From an uncultured Methylophilaceae bacterium (GTDB lineage: Bacteria > Pseudomonadota > Gammaproteobacteria > Burkholderiales > Methylophilaceae), in contig CALKDJ010000132.1 in the NCBI GenBank assembly GCA_938084195.1, positions 1 to 8,091 on the forward strand: DNA of 8,091 nucleotides, in the 5' to 3' direction. Below, piece after piece: positions 1-6,412 of the stretch. The position numbers and the translations under genes are program-made. Every line of letters starts with the position of its first letter. Positions within the stretch are counted from its first letter, which is position 1. The notes beneath the pieces were generated by a model, which did no database searches, was not told the DNA's origin, and saw only the letters and a list, made by a program, of their open reading frames with translations.

Positions 1-437
1 ATTGCTTTCTTCAAAAACTGGATGATTTTTATGACTATGTTAGGGGAGGGATCTTTGCTGTTGTTCCAAGTAAATACAAGATTATTGATGACCACACTGG
101 ACTTAAATTCTTAGGTTTATTTCCCAGATCTATTTCATCAATGATAGTATCAATTGCTAACAATAAATATAAACTCAGCGAGAGTGGTGACTGGGATGTT
201 TGGTATAGAAGTCTTGCGTACTTTGAAAGACTAAGTGCCACTCGAAATATGGATTTAACGCTAGTAGACGATTCGGTAATGTATCCCTCACTATTGGAGG
301 TATCTAAGATCGGACAGTCTAGACGCGGGTCTCTAGGGTCATTTGTCGAGAGAATTTATGCGATCGCTATAAAGTTATTCACGCAAAATGATGATAATTT
401 ATATCCATACCTCAATTTTATACTTAAAAAACGTTGA
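1..437 (+). CDS. probable glycosyltransferase, C-terminal part (5' end outside window)
   Basis: The frame is open from the window edge (codons begin at base 3) to TGA at 435-437, giving about 144 residues of a C-terminus. An internal ATG at 141 is unlikely to be the start, because the frame continues upstream without a stop and with ordinary protein-like composition. I cannot name the family with certainty. The stretch GDWDVWYRSLAYFER followed by a short polar segment and YPSLLEVSKIGQSRRGS resembles the C-terminal layout of some GT2-type O-antigen transferases, where a W-rich acceptor region is followed by a conserved 'xxNIG'-like segment. Position at the head of a run of glycosyltransferases supports that reading. 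The stop codon overlaps the ATG of the next, now broken, gene (TGATG), showing that the two were once translationally coupled. Alternative: another cytoplasmic polysaccharide-assembly enzyme. Confidence 0.55.
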   Translation, partial: CFLQKLDDFYDYVRGGIFAVVPSKYKIIDDHTGLKFLGLFPRSISSMIVSIANNKYKLSESGDWDVWYRSLAYFERLSATRNMDLTLVDDSVMYPSLLEVSKIGQSRRGSLGSFVERIYAIAIKLFTQNDDNLYPYLNFILKKR

Positions 438-625
438 TGAAAATTTTATTCATTTTACCTGGTTCGCCTGCACCAATCCGTGGATATAGTGTAAAGGGTA
501 CACCTTACTTTGTGGATTTGTCAGATGATTAAAGTATATTGGTAAAATATTTTTTGGCAATAGACAGACTTCAAGAAACAGACATACTTAATGTAGAATC
601 TGCTGCCCCAAGAGAAAAAGGATAG
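437..625 (+). pseudogene. remnant of a GT4-like glycosyltransferase gene
   Basis: An ATG overlapping the upstream stop opens a 31-codon frame that begins MKILFILPGSPAPIRGY and ends at TAA 530-532. This start closely resembles the core N-terminus of the next intact gene (EFLLPGVPAPIGGFK), the first beta-strand and glycine loop of GT-B fold transferases. After the TAA the same frame continues, without another stop, for 30 more codons to TAG 623-625. I infer an in-frame deletion that joined about 17-20 N-terminal codons to a short piece of unknown, possibly C-terminal, origin, plus a nonsense codon. The 3' part (containing TPYFVDLSDD and FLAIDRLQETDI) is not recognised. Coupling to the previous gene suggests that a full GT4 gene stood here. 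The downstream gene's ribosome binding site lies in the end of this remnant. Confidence 0.6.
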
Positions 626-631
626 AAGAGT

Positions 632-1738
632 ATGAAGATAAAAACTACATGTGAGATATCTAAAGAAGAAACTAATATCCTTATGGAAAAGAATATAGAA
701 TTTTTATTGCCAGGAGTTCCAGCGCCAATTGGAGGATTTAAAGTTATATACCAACATGCCAAAGTATTGAAGGATTTTGGCTATAACGTAAATGTTCAGC
801 ATATTAACTCTACTTTAAAGCAGGTTGGATTTATAAGAAAATGTTTAACTTATCTTAACTTTATTAGAAGGCAGTATTTTGATAAGTGGAAATCTTATCC
901 AAAGGAATATGGATTGCAGTTTTCAGTCTCTAACAGAATGATTTTAAAAAAAGAGACAAGTCTATTGGTCGTAGCATCTTGGCAATTACTTGAGCAAGTG
1001 ATGGCCGATAATCATTTAAAAAATGAAAATGTTATGCATGTTTGTATGGATTTTCCCGAATATATGGGGCCAAAAGAAAAAGTCATTGAAAGCTGGATGC
1101 ACAAGATTCCATATCTTTCAATTTCAAGTTACTTAAGCAAAAAAATATTAAAGGAAAATACTAGTGCTCGGGTAATTTATTTACCTGCTATCGCAGGAAC
1201 TTCCGCTTCAACCAATAGACTAGATAAGACAGAAAAAATATTTTGCGTTATTTCCTCCGGAACATATAAGAATCAGCCAAGACTAATTGAGCTATTAAAT
1301 ATATTGAGCAATCACATAGAGATAGAAACGTTTTCTAGGGAACCTAGGCCGTTTAGCCTTCATAAATCTATAAAGCACTCTCAAAATTTAAGTGATGAAG
1401 AAATTGAGATTGGCTATTCAGAGGCAAAGTACTCAATATGTTATTCGGATTTCGAAGGGTTTGGGTTGCCTGCATTTGATGCTATGAAAAATGGCTGTAT
1501 TAGTTTTACGACTGATAATTTTGGGAATAGAGATTATATCCAACCCTCCAAAAACTGTATTATGTTAGACGGATCAGATGTCGTGTCGGATTCTAAGTGC
1601 ATTTTAGATTTTATAAAAATGACACCAGGAAATGCTAAAGAAATTGAGAAATCTGGAAGGTTAACTTGCAGTGCTTTATTGAAGAAATATGATAACCAAG
1701 CTATTTTAGATGTGTATGGTAATTTACTTAATAGTTGA
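632..1738 (+). CDS. GT4-like (GT-B fold) glycosyltransferase, 368 aa
   Basis: Predicted to move a sugar from a nucleotide donor to the growing lipid-linked repeat unit at the inner face of the membrane; donor and acceptor cannot be read from the sequence. Near the N-terminus, residues 24-36 (FLLPGVPAPIGGF) form the first strand and glycine loop of the acceptor domain. In the C-terminal donor-binding domain, residues 273-288 (DFEGFGLPAFDAMKNG) are the GT4 signature, with E275 and D283 in the places of the E-x7-E pair; the second acid is Asp rather than Glu. Length is normal for the family. ATG 632 has AAGG at 618-621 ten bases upstream; ATG 683 (MEKNIEF) fits the family's usual start better but has only a weak, distant purine tract, so the first 17 residues are uncertain. 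It follows the GT4 remnant with the same N-terminal motif and may have replaced it. Confidence 0.85.
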   Translation: MKIKTTCEISKEETNILMEKNIEFLLPGVPAPIGGFKVIYQHAKVLKDFGYNVNVQHINSTLKQVGFIRKCLTYLNFIRRQYFDKWKSYPKEYGLQFSVSNRMILKKETSLLVVASWQLLEQVMADNHLKNENVMHVCMDFPEYMGPKEKVIESWMHKIPYLSISSYLSKKILKENTSARVIYLPAIAGTSASTNRLDKTEKIFCVISSGTYKNQPRLIELLNILSNHIEIETFSREPRPFSLHKSIKHSQNLSDEEIEIGYSEAKYSICYSDFEGFGLPAFDAMKNGCISFTTDNFGNRDYIQPSKNCIMLDGSDVVSDSKCILDFIKMTPGNAKEIEKSGRLTCSALLKKYDNQAILDVYGNLLNS

Positions 1739-1797
1739 CGATTATTCGATCTTTCTGGGACGATTTTTGCGTGAAAATTTTTAGAAAGTAATAATTT

Positions 1798-1803
1798 AGG
1801 AGA
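1798..1803 (+). promoter_or_regulatory. ribosome binding site of the 1810 gene
   Basis: AGGAGA lies six bases before ATG 1810 and fixes the start of the 266-residue glycosyltransferase. Confidence 0.8.
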
Positions 1804-1809
1804 CATTAG

Positions 1810-2610
1810 ATGTATGATTTAGTAATTGGACTTAGAGTATATCCAGGTATTACAAAAAAGCCTGTGCTTAAGGGTAGTAAGCTGACAACGTTTAAGGCAG
1901 TCTATAAGTCCGTTGTTAACAGCTTAGGCCCACTTAATGCAAAAATAGTAGTGTTTTCCGATGGTTGCGGTGATGAGTTTCACGAAATGATGGAAAACAT
2001 GACGCCTGAGAGATACGATCTTGAAATAATAAGAGTAGATTGCTTCAGCAACAAGAAAAGCTTCAAAAAGCAATATGATTATCTATCAGAATCTAATGCC
2101 AAGTTGGTAGTATCACTTGAAGATGATTATTTGTTAGATGTTGGCGCATTGTATTCTGTATTCAAATATGCCGAGTCCCAAGGTTTCAAAGGTTACTATA
2201 CTTTTTTCAATTCCTCTGATTACTACTCACATGAGTTACATGACTATAAAAGTAAAATAACTTACTTTGAAGGCAATTATTGGCGGACAGTGGCTTCGAC
2301 GACATTAACTTTTTTGTGCACTCCGATAACTTTGAGGAGAAATAGAGCTTTTTTTAGAACCTATTCTTTTGGTAATTTTGACCATAATGTTTGGGCTTCA
2401 CAGACTAAACTAGGCTGGTGGTGCATACTGATTTCAATATTTAAAAAGCCTAGTGTTAATAATTTAAAACGGTTGCTAAAGTTTTTCCTGACACTGCTGT
2501 TACTGTTTCCCCTTGTATTTTTACGTCGTGAATATCTTTGGGTCTGCATACCAGGTAAGGGAACTCATTTAGAGACAATGGGGTACTCTTTTGATCATCG
2601 CTCTGAATAA
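1810..2610 (+). CDS. GT-A-like glycosyltransferase with EDD motif, 266 aa
   Basis: Probable nucleotide-sugar-dependent transferase acting on the repeat unit at the cytoplasmic face of the membrane. The N-terminus reads as a Rossmann-like nucleotide-binding half: strand MYDLVIGLRVY, then KIVVFSDGCGDE (residues 45-55). Residues 101-108 (VSLEDDYL) provide the acidic DxD-type metal site, E104-D105-D106. A hydrophobic stretch at about 219-238 probably attaches the protein to the membrane, and the C-terminus has a distinctive PGKGTHLET block (residues 248-256). AGGAGA at 1798-1803, six bases before ATG 1810, is the clearest ribosome binding site in the window. A second copy of this gene's last 29 codons, divergent but homologous, lies at 2956-3045. 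The class (GT2-like) is inferred from motifs; the exact family and sugar are unknown. Confidence 0.8.
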   Translation: MYDLVIGLRVYPGITKKPVLKGSKLTTFKAVYKSVVNSLGPLNAKIVVFSDGCGDEFHEMMENMTPERYDLEIIRVDCFSNKKSFKKQYDYLSESNAKLVVSLEDDYLLDVGALYSVFKYAESQGFKGYYTFFNSSDYYSHELHDYKSKITYFEGNYWRTVASTTLTFLCTPITLRRNRAFFRTYSFGNFDHNVWASQTKLGWWCILISIFKKPSVNNLKRLLKFFLTLLLLFPLVFLRREYLWVCIPGKGTHLETMGYSFDHRSE

Positions 2611-2635
2611 GCAGAAGCCATCATTTTACAAGTGG

Positions 2636-2657
2636 CGCTGCCAATCAGCGTTTTTTT
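2636..2657 (+). terminator. terminator-like hairpin with T7 tract
   Basis: CGCTG at 2636-2640 pairs perfectly with CAGCG at 2646-2650 around the five-base loop CCAAT, and the stem runs straight into seven T residues (2651-2657). Two G·U pairs can extend the stem at its base. This is the shape of a weak Rho-independent terminator, 25 bases after the stop of the 1810 gene and upstream of wzy. The T-run also overlaps codons of the GT2 remnant, so it may be chance. If active, it would reduce expression of wzy and everything downstream unless an antitermination system such as RfaH overrides it. Confidence 0.4.
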
Positions 2658-2721
2658 AGTTATCAATGTAGTTAAAAAAAGATTACTGGATTTGTATAAC
2701 AAAATTGTAGCTATAATGTAG
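2650..2721 (+). repeat. direct repeat, copy 1 (GT2 gene 3' end)
   Basis: Imperfect direct repeat of 7138-7209, 59 of 72 bases identical by hand alignment, including a perfect 22-base block at 2663-2684. It exists because both copies are 3' ends of homologous GT2 genes. Confidence 0.8.
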
Positions 2722-2723
2722 CT

Positions 2724-2727
2724 GAGG
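2724..2727 (+). promoter_or_regulatory. ribosome binding site of the rmlB fragment
   Basis: GAGG, eight bases before ATG 2736, selects MRILVTGG as the start over the in-frame GTG at 2727, which overlaps the site itself. Confidence 0.6.
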
Positions 2728-2735
2728 TGTTTGAA

Positions 2736-3029
2736 ATGAGAATATTGGTGACCGGCGGTGCTGGTTTTATTGGTAGCGCTGTAATAAGAGAGATCATCTA
2801 TGGTACAGATTACAGCACTCTAAATGTTGATAAATTGACTTATGCGGGGAATTTTGATTCTTTAAGTGGCATTGAATCAAATCCACGGTATGAATTTGTA
2901 AAGGCTGATATTTGTGATGCTAATAGTGTTTCAGAAATTTTTCGCTCCTATGAGCCTAAGAAAGGAAAAGTTTTGGATATGCCTGCCCGGGAAAGGTACG
3001 CATTTGGAAACTTCAGGATGGTCGTATGA
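2736..3029 (+). pseudogene. rmlB: dTDP-glucose 4,6-dehydratase, N-terminal fragment (truncated rmlB)
   Basis: The intact enzyme turns dTDP-glucose into dTDP-4-keto-6-deoxyglucose, the first step towards dTDP-rhamnose and related sugars. The start [20 protein letters not shown] is a textbook RmlB N-terminus, with the NAD-binding GGAGFIG loop at residues 7-13. VDKLTYAGN (31-39) and ADICD (57-61) are also typical. Recognisable RmlB sequence stops after SYEP (residue 74, base 2957), where 'DAVMHLAAESH' would be expected. Full-length RmlB is about 355 residues, so the substrate-binding and catalytic (TDE, YxxxK) parts are gone. The frame then runs 23 codons to TGA 3027-3029 through DNA that makes sense only in another frame, as the tail of a glycosyltransferase. 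The product cannot be active. Confidence 0.9.
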
Positions 3030-3045
3030 ATATGACCCTGACTAG
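2956..3045 (+). pseudogene. C-terminal remnant of a homologue of the 1810-2610 glycosyltransferase
   Basis: In the frame one base behind that of rmlB, these bases encode [19 protein letters not shown] followed by [10 protein letters not shown] and TAG at 3043-3045. The intact gene at 1810-2610 ends [19 protein letters not shown] followed by MGYSFDHRSE and its stop. Both run exactly 29 codons from the LR pair to the stop, and by my count 16 of 29 residues match, including the whole PGKGTHLET block. The homology begins at the point where RmlB homology ends, so the recombination joint is at or near 2957. The tail overlaps the start of wzy by 20 bases, which suggests that this gene was once the native neighbour coupled to wzy, and that its body was replaced. 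Confidence 0.85.
3015..3018 (+). promoter_or_regulatory. ribosome binding site of wzy
   Basis: AGGA, seven bases before ATG 3026, lies inside the glycosyltransferase-tail remnant. It supports ATG 3026 rather than the second ATG at 3032. Confidence 0.55.
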
Positions 3046-4294
3046 GCAAGTGCCAGAACTAGAAACTTATAGTTGGACATACCAAGTAGCAGGCTTTTTT
3101 TTAGCATTAAGTATTTTATTATCAGGTAGTCATATATATGCTTCAGAAATATGTTTCATTATATTTTCTTTCCTCTGCTTTAGTCAATTTAGATTCAAAC
3201 TCCACTTTATATTTATAGGGTTGGTATTTTTATCTTTTTGGTTTTTTTTTAGTTTACTAATTGAGCCATCGATTACAGAGGTTGTCTTTATTATTTTGTT
3301 GCTTTTGTTGCCTTCCATACGCCTCTCTAAGCAAAAACAATTGATTAATGGGGTAATGAAGGGAATTATTTTAATTCTATCATTTTACGCGATTTATGCA
3401 TTATTAGAATTGTTCTTGAGGATAATGAGTCCAGAATTAGCTGAAATTATCAATCCATGCCTCTATGGGATTGAACCAAACATAGATTCGACTGCAAATT
3501 CGTGTTACCTTCCTCCCTATATTATAAATGACTTCCCTTTATCGCGATTATATGGCCTTGCTGGTGAACCAAGTTGGTACGGCTTGACTCATGTGGCATT
3601 GCTATCTTTGGTAATATCAAGTGCTAAGCCAATGGTATCTTTTCGGTTTCTCTTGATACAAGTAATTAGTATTTTGTTGACTTTATCTATTACCGCAATA
3701 GGCCTCTTAGTTATTATGTTTGGGTTAATGAGATTACGAAAAATGAACTTGTATGAGAGGAATCAAACCAAGTCCAGCGGAACTATGTTGAAAATACTTA
3801 TTATAATTTTGACTTTTATTTTTTTTGCATTGTTAGTTGACGGTTTAGTCGATGCCGTAGTGGGAAGAACCTATGGCAGGATAATAAGTGTCTTTTCAAG
3901 TGGGGATATCTCAGCTCATTTGAGGACGAGTGCAACATGGTTACCAGTCATAGATTTTTTCACTAATGCACCAGCAAATGAAACTATGTTTGGAATGGGT
4001 AAAGCTAAATATATAGACTATCTTGAAGATTATTCCTCTTATACATTTATAGATGGGAATCTTGTTAGCTTTTCAGGACAGAGAGGAAGTATTTTTAGCA
4101 CTCTGTTGCTAGTTTTTGGTGGCGTTGCTGTTTCTATGCTAATTATGATGCTGGTAATATTAGATAGATTTAGATTCAGCGTGGTGATGTGTGTTACCTT
4201 TGGGTTTTTATTTTTACATACTGTGGCGCTATCTTTCTCAACCTTAGCGGCAATTTTTCTGATTAACTTGAATATAAAAAATAGCAAGGTTTGA
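3026..4294 (+). CDS. wzy: O-antigen polymerase Wzy-like membrane protein, 422 aa
   Basis: Predicted inner-membrane polymerase that joins lipid-linked repeat units on the periplasmic side. The protein is almost wholly hydrophobic, with roughly ten or more likely membrane segments beginning at about residue 22. Between them lies a polar loop (about residues 127-172) containing Cys residues at 144 and 159. At residues 174-186 is [13 protein letters not shown], which matches the R-x-x-G-x-x-x-E-P-x-x-x-G pattern of many Wzy and related O-antigen ligase/polymerase proteins. Length is within the usual 380-450 range. It is a single gene of this type among glycosyltransferases, as expected. It starts inside a dead gene tail and stops two bases before the next ATG, so it is cotranscribed with what follows. 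Wzy sequences diverge strongly, so the name rests on topology, motif and context; WaaL-like ligase is the main alternative. Confidence 0.8.
   Translation: MNMTLTRQVPELETYSWTYQVAGFFLALSILLSGSHIYASEICFIIFSFLCFSQFRFKLHFIFIGLVFLSFWFFFSLLIEPSITEVVFIILLLLLPSIRLSKQKQLINGVMKGIILILSFYAIYALLELFLRIMSPELAEIINPCLYGIEPNIDSTANSCYLPPYIINDFPLSRLYGLAGEPSWYGLTHVALLSLVISSAKPMVSFRFLLIQVISILLTLSITAIGLLVIMFGLMRLRKMNLYERNQTKSSGTMLKILIIILTFIFFALLVDGLVDAVVGRTYGRIISVFSSGDISAHLRTSATWLPVIDFFTNAPANETMFGMGKAKYIDYLEDYSSYTFIDGNLVSFSGQRGSIFSTLLLVFGGVAVSMLIMMLVILDRFRFSVVMCVTFGFLFLHTVALSFSTLAAIFLINLNIKNSKV
4286..4289 (+). promoter_or_regulatory. ribosome binding site of the 4297 gene
   Basis: AAGG with a seven-base spacer selects ATG 4297. 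The in-frame TTG at 4291 has no room for a binding site and overlaps the wzy stop. Confidence 0.6.
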
Positions 4295-4296
4295 TC

Positions 4297-5256
4297 ATGT
4301 CTACTCAAGTGAGTTTATGTTTAATAGTTGTAACTTATAATTCAGAAAACACTATTCGAGATTGTTTGGATTCCTTGGTGATACAGATTTCTTCAAAAGA
4401 TAAAATTTTGGTTTTCGATAATGGTTCGATGGACGGCACCAAGAATATTTTGAGTGAATATGAATCTAAAGTTTCTTTGCATTTTTCAAAAAAAAATTTT
4501 GGCTTCAGCTACGCTTGTAACTGGTGTGCAAAACAAACGAATGCCACACATCTGGCATTTATAAACCCAGATGCAGTAGCTGAATTGGGATTAGTCGATA
4601 GAGCAAGAAACACTTTTATTGACAGCACGGTTAGTTTGGTAGGGTTTTCTTGCAAAGATGAAAATGGCTTTCCGGATAAGAACTTTAGACGTTACCCAAG
4701 TGTTTTTTCTGGATTATTGATTACCATTGACACCATCAAATTTAAAGTTAATCAAAGTTTTCATTCAGAATTTGACCTTCAAATTCACTACTTAGATGGT
4801 AGTTGTATGTTTATTAACCGACAGGTGTTTTTTGATGTCGGCCTTTTCCATAATCTATTTTTGTATGGGGAAGATGTTATTCTTTGTGAAAATTTGCGCC
4901 AAAGAGGAATAAAAGCCATTTACCATAAAGACATTTTTTATCTGCATTTAAGGGGAACCTCATCAGCATCTGCTTTAGGAGAAAGAAGTTGGTCCATGCT
5001 ACCTAATATGGTTTACAGCGAACTTTACTATTTGCGTTGCAGGGGTTTATTATTTCGGGCCGCTTATTTAATACTTAAGCTTATTGAGCTAGTTACTCTA
5101 GTGTTGGTATCACCGATATTTTTTAGTAAGAATAAGATGAAAATTACCTTTTTTAGGAAAAGATTACTCCTCTTCCTCCAGTATTCTCTGGCGTTTTTTA
5201 TCCAAGGAAAAGATTTCAGTAAGCCAGAGTTTCATGTGGTATGTGAGAAATTATAA
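4297..5256 (+). CDS. GT2 glycosyltransferase, WbbL/rhamnosyltransferase-like, 319 aa
   Basis: GT-A fold transferase expected to add one sugar to the lipid-linked repeat unit. Motifs appear in the standard order: VTYNSE (residues 12-17), VFDNGSMDGT (39-48) for the nucleotide, NFGF (67-70), and NPDA (90-93) as the metal-binding DxD equivalent. DGSCMFINR (167-175) follows, then YGEDV (190-194), whose E192-D193 supplies the likely catalytic base. The NFGF/NPDA/GED combination is characteristic of the WbbL-like branch, many of which are rhamnosyltransferases. That is suggestive here because an rmlB fragment lies upstream, but the donor sugar is not proven. The C-terminus has a hydrophobic stretch (about residues 255-275) that may lie in the membrane. 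The ATG follows the wzy stop by two bases, so translation is probably coupled. Confidence 0.9.
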   Translation: MSTQVSLCLIVVTYNSENTIRDCLDSLVIQISSKDKILVFDNGSMDGTKNILSEYESKVSLHFSKKNFGFSYACNWCAKQTNATHLAFINPDAVAELGLVDRARNTFIDSTVSLVGFSCKDENGFPDKNFRRYPSVFSGLLITIDTIKFKVNQSFHSEFDLQIHYLDGSCMFINRQVFFDVGLFHNLFLYGEDVILCENLRQRGIKAIYHKDIFYLHLRGTSSASALGERSWSMLPNMVYSELYYLRCRGLLFRAAYLILKLIELVTLVLVSPIFFSKNKMKITFFRKRLLLFLQYSLAFFIQGKDFSKPEFHVVCEKL

Positions 5257-5257
5257 T

Positions 5258-5280
5258 GGGGGTATTAAAACTATACCCTT
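5258..5280 (+). other. intercistronic hairpin
   Basis: GGGTAT at 5260-5265 pairs perfectly with ATACCC at 5273-5278 around a seven-base A-rich loop; two outer G·U pairs could extend it. It fills the 43-base gap between the 5256 stop and ATG 5300, but is followed by only three T residues, so it is not a convincing terminator. It may influence mRNA stability or translation of the next gene. Its presence favours reading the gap as non-coding. Confidence 0.35.
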
Positions 5281-5299
5281 TGAAGAGCATACTGTAATT

Positions 5300-6412
5300 A
5301 TGAAACCTCGCACTATACTTGTTGATTTCGCTGGATTGACTGCTATTTTTACCAATCAGTTAGAAGCCGTGTTAACTGATAAGACGCGCATAAAGACAAG
5401 AAAGATTAGCATTAGACCGGGGATTGGTGATACGAAGTCACTCGTCTTGAGATTTGTGGATCGATTTATTAGACTGGCTTCGATACCTTTAAATTATGTT
5501 GTCCTACTCATAGGTATTGCTACTTGCTCCCCTAATCAAAAATTTATTTTTAACATTCCGTGTGTGCCATCGGTAGAGATATTTTTCCTTTGGTTAATCC
5601 GCCTGAAAGGCGCAGTTTCCATAGGTATTTTGCATAATATTATTTCCTCTCATGGTGAAAAAAAACTTATTCGAAATTATAAATATTCTGAATTTTACAA
5701 CTATTGTGATATCGTCGTTTTCCATGATTTATCATTTTCAGCAATTTTTGAGTCGACATTTCCTAATGCTGTTCCATTGTATACAAGCCTCCCACGCTAC
5801 TCAGTCCCGAACGCTTCGAACTTCATGGTTAAAAAAATAAAGGACTCAGAAATTATAAAACTGGCGTTTATGGGAACAATAAGGCCATATAAAAATCTAG
5901 AAATTATTTCTTCAGAGTTTGAACTTCTAAATAAGCGGCAACTTTCATGTCTGTCTCTGAAGATTACGGGAAAGGCATTTTACGACATCGATAATATGGT
6001 TAGCGCTTTTGAAAATCTAGGTTTAGATGAATTCGAGTATAAAAAAGAATCGACAGACGATGAGGCGTTTTTTAGAAGAATGGCCGAGTGTGATTTCTTA
6101 CTACTCCCTCATGCAAGTTCCTCTGGAAGTGGACTGCTTTCCATCGCAGCTTCGCTTGGTATTCCTATTATTGCAAGTAACTTGCCTATATTTACTGACT
6201 TTGTTCACCGATATGGGAGTGGTGTTATTTTTGATCACCTGATTGTTGGTGATTTACATCGTGTTGTTTCAAACTTGATAGAAGATAAGCTTCAACGAGA
6301 AAATATTAAAAAGAATGCGCTACGTGCTCTAGACTCAGTGCCAACATGGAGTAATTACGTTAATGATATTTTCGTATGTTGCGACGACTTAGTAACTCGG
6401 AGAGAACGATGA
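5300..6412 (+). CDS. GT4-like (GT-B fold) glycosyltransferase, 370 aa
   Basis: Predicted transferase with two Rossmann-like halves. The N-terminal half opens with the strand TILVDFAG and contains a hydrophobic region at about residues 60-80 that may contact the membrane. The donor-binding half begins with FMGTIRPYKN (residues 190-199), the usual 'G.....KN' entry of GT4 proteins. It then has HASSSGSGLLSIAASLG (271-287), followed by IPIIASNLP, which is the position of the E-x7-E donor loop; neither glutamate is present. Start choice is uncertain. ATG 5300 follows a hairpin-containing gap and has GAAGAG at 5282-5287, a rather long 12-base spacer. ATG 5234 would overlap the previous gene by 23 bases and add 22 residues that do not look like a domain start. 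Its stop overlaps the next ATG (ATGA), so the two are coupled. Confidence 0.8.
   Translation: MKPRTILVDFAGLTAIFTNQLEAVLTDKTRIKTRKISIRPGIGDTKSLVLRFVDRFIRLASIPLNYVVLLIGIATCSPNQKFIFNIPCVPSVEIFFLWLIRLKGAVSIGILHNIISSHGEKKLIRNYKYSEFYNYCDIVVFHDLSFSAIFESTFPNAVPLYTSLPRYSVPNASNFMVKKIKDSEIIKLAFMGTIRPYKNLEIISSEFELLNKRQLSCLSLKITGKAFYDIDNMVSAFENLGLDEFEYKKESTDDEAFFRRMAECDFLLLPHASSSGSGLLSIAASLGIPIIASNLPIFTDFVHRYGSGVIFDHLIVGDLHRVVSNLIEDKLQRENIKKNALRALDSVPTWSNYVNDIFVCCDDLVTRRER
6399..6404 (+). promoter_or_regulatory. ribosome binding site of the 6409 gene
   Basis: GGAGAG ends four bases before ATG 6409 and selects this start over the in-frame ATG at 6376, which lies deeper inside the upstream gene. Confidence 0.6.

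Larger units (their letters stand above)
2611..2721 (+). pseudogene. C-terminal remnant of a GT2 glycosyltransferase
   Basis: Read in the frame ending at TAG 2719-2721, the last 23 residues are [20 protein letters not shown] followed by AIM. The intact GT2 gene at 6409-7209 ends in YLAVNVVKKRFPNLYNKIIT followed by AI. By my count the two DNA segments, 2650-2721 and 7138-7209, match at 59 of 72 positions, with one unbroken 22-base identity. The similarity fades upstream of 2650, although the frame stays open back to the stop of the preceding gene at 2608-2610. No start codon or catalytic part remains, so this is a dead gene tail left by recombination, not a small protein gene. It ends 14 bases before the rmlB start, so the donor locus probably had this GT2 gene directly upstream of rmlB. 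Confidence 0.8.

Noticed and set aside
1710..1784. Open frame overlapping the end of the 632 gene, ending in FLGRFLRENF, possibly another gene-tail remnant
   Set aside because: It is only 24 codons from an ATG inside the gene, has no recognisable partner in this window, and a frame of this length is expected by chance.
2727..3029. A 100-residue functional protein starting at GTG 2727
   Set aside because: The RmlB start MRILVTGG and its GAGG site point to ATG 2736, and the last 23 residues are a frame-shifted read of a different gene's tail.
4039..4308. 89-codon minus-strand open frame antisense to the end of wzy
   Set aside because: No start signal or recognisable domain; it lies wholly over well-supported plus-strand genes. 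The same applies to other minus-strand frames at 571-762, 1534-1806 and 2361-2549.
5652..6242. Two short plus-strand frames (5652-5840 and 6027-6242) inside the 5300 gene
   Set aside because: They are out of frame with a well-supported glycosyltransferase and show no domain or ribosome binding site of their own.
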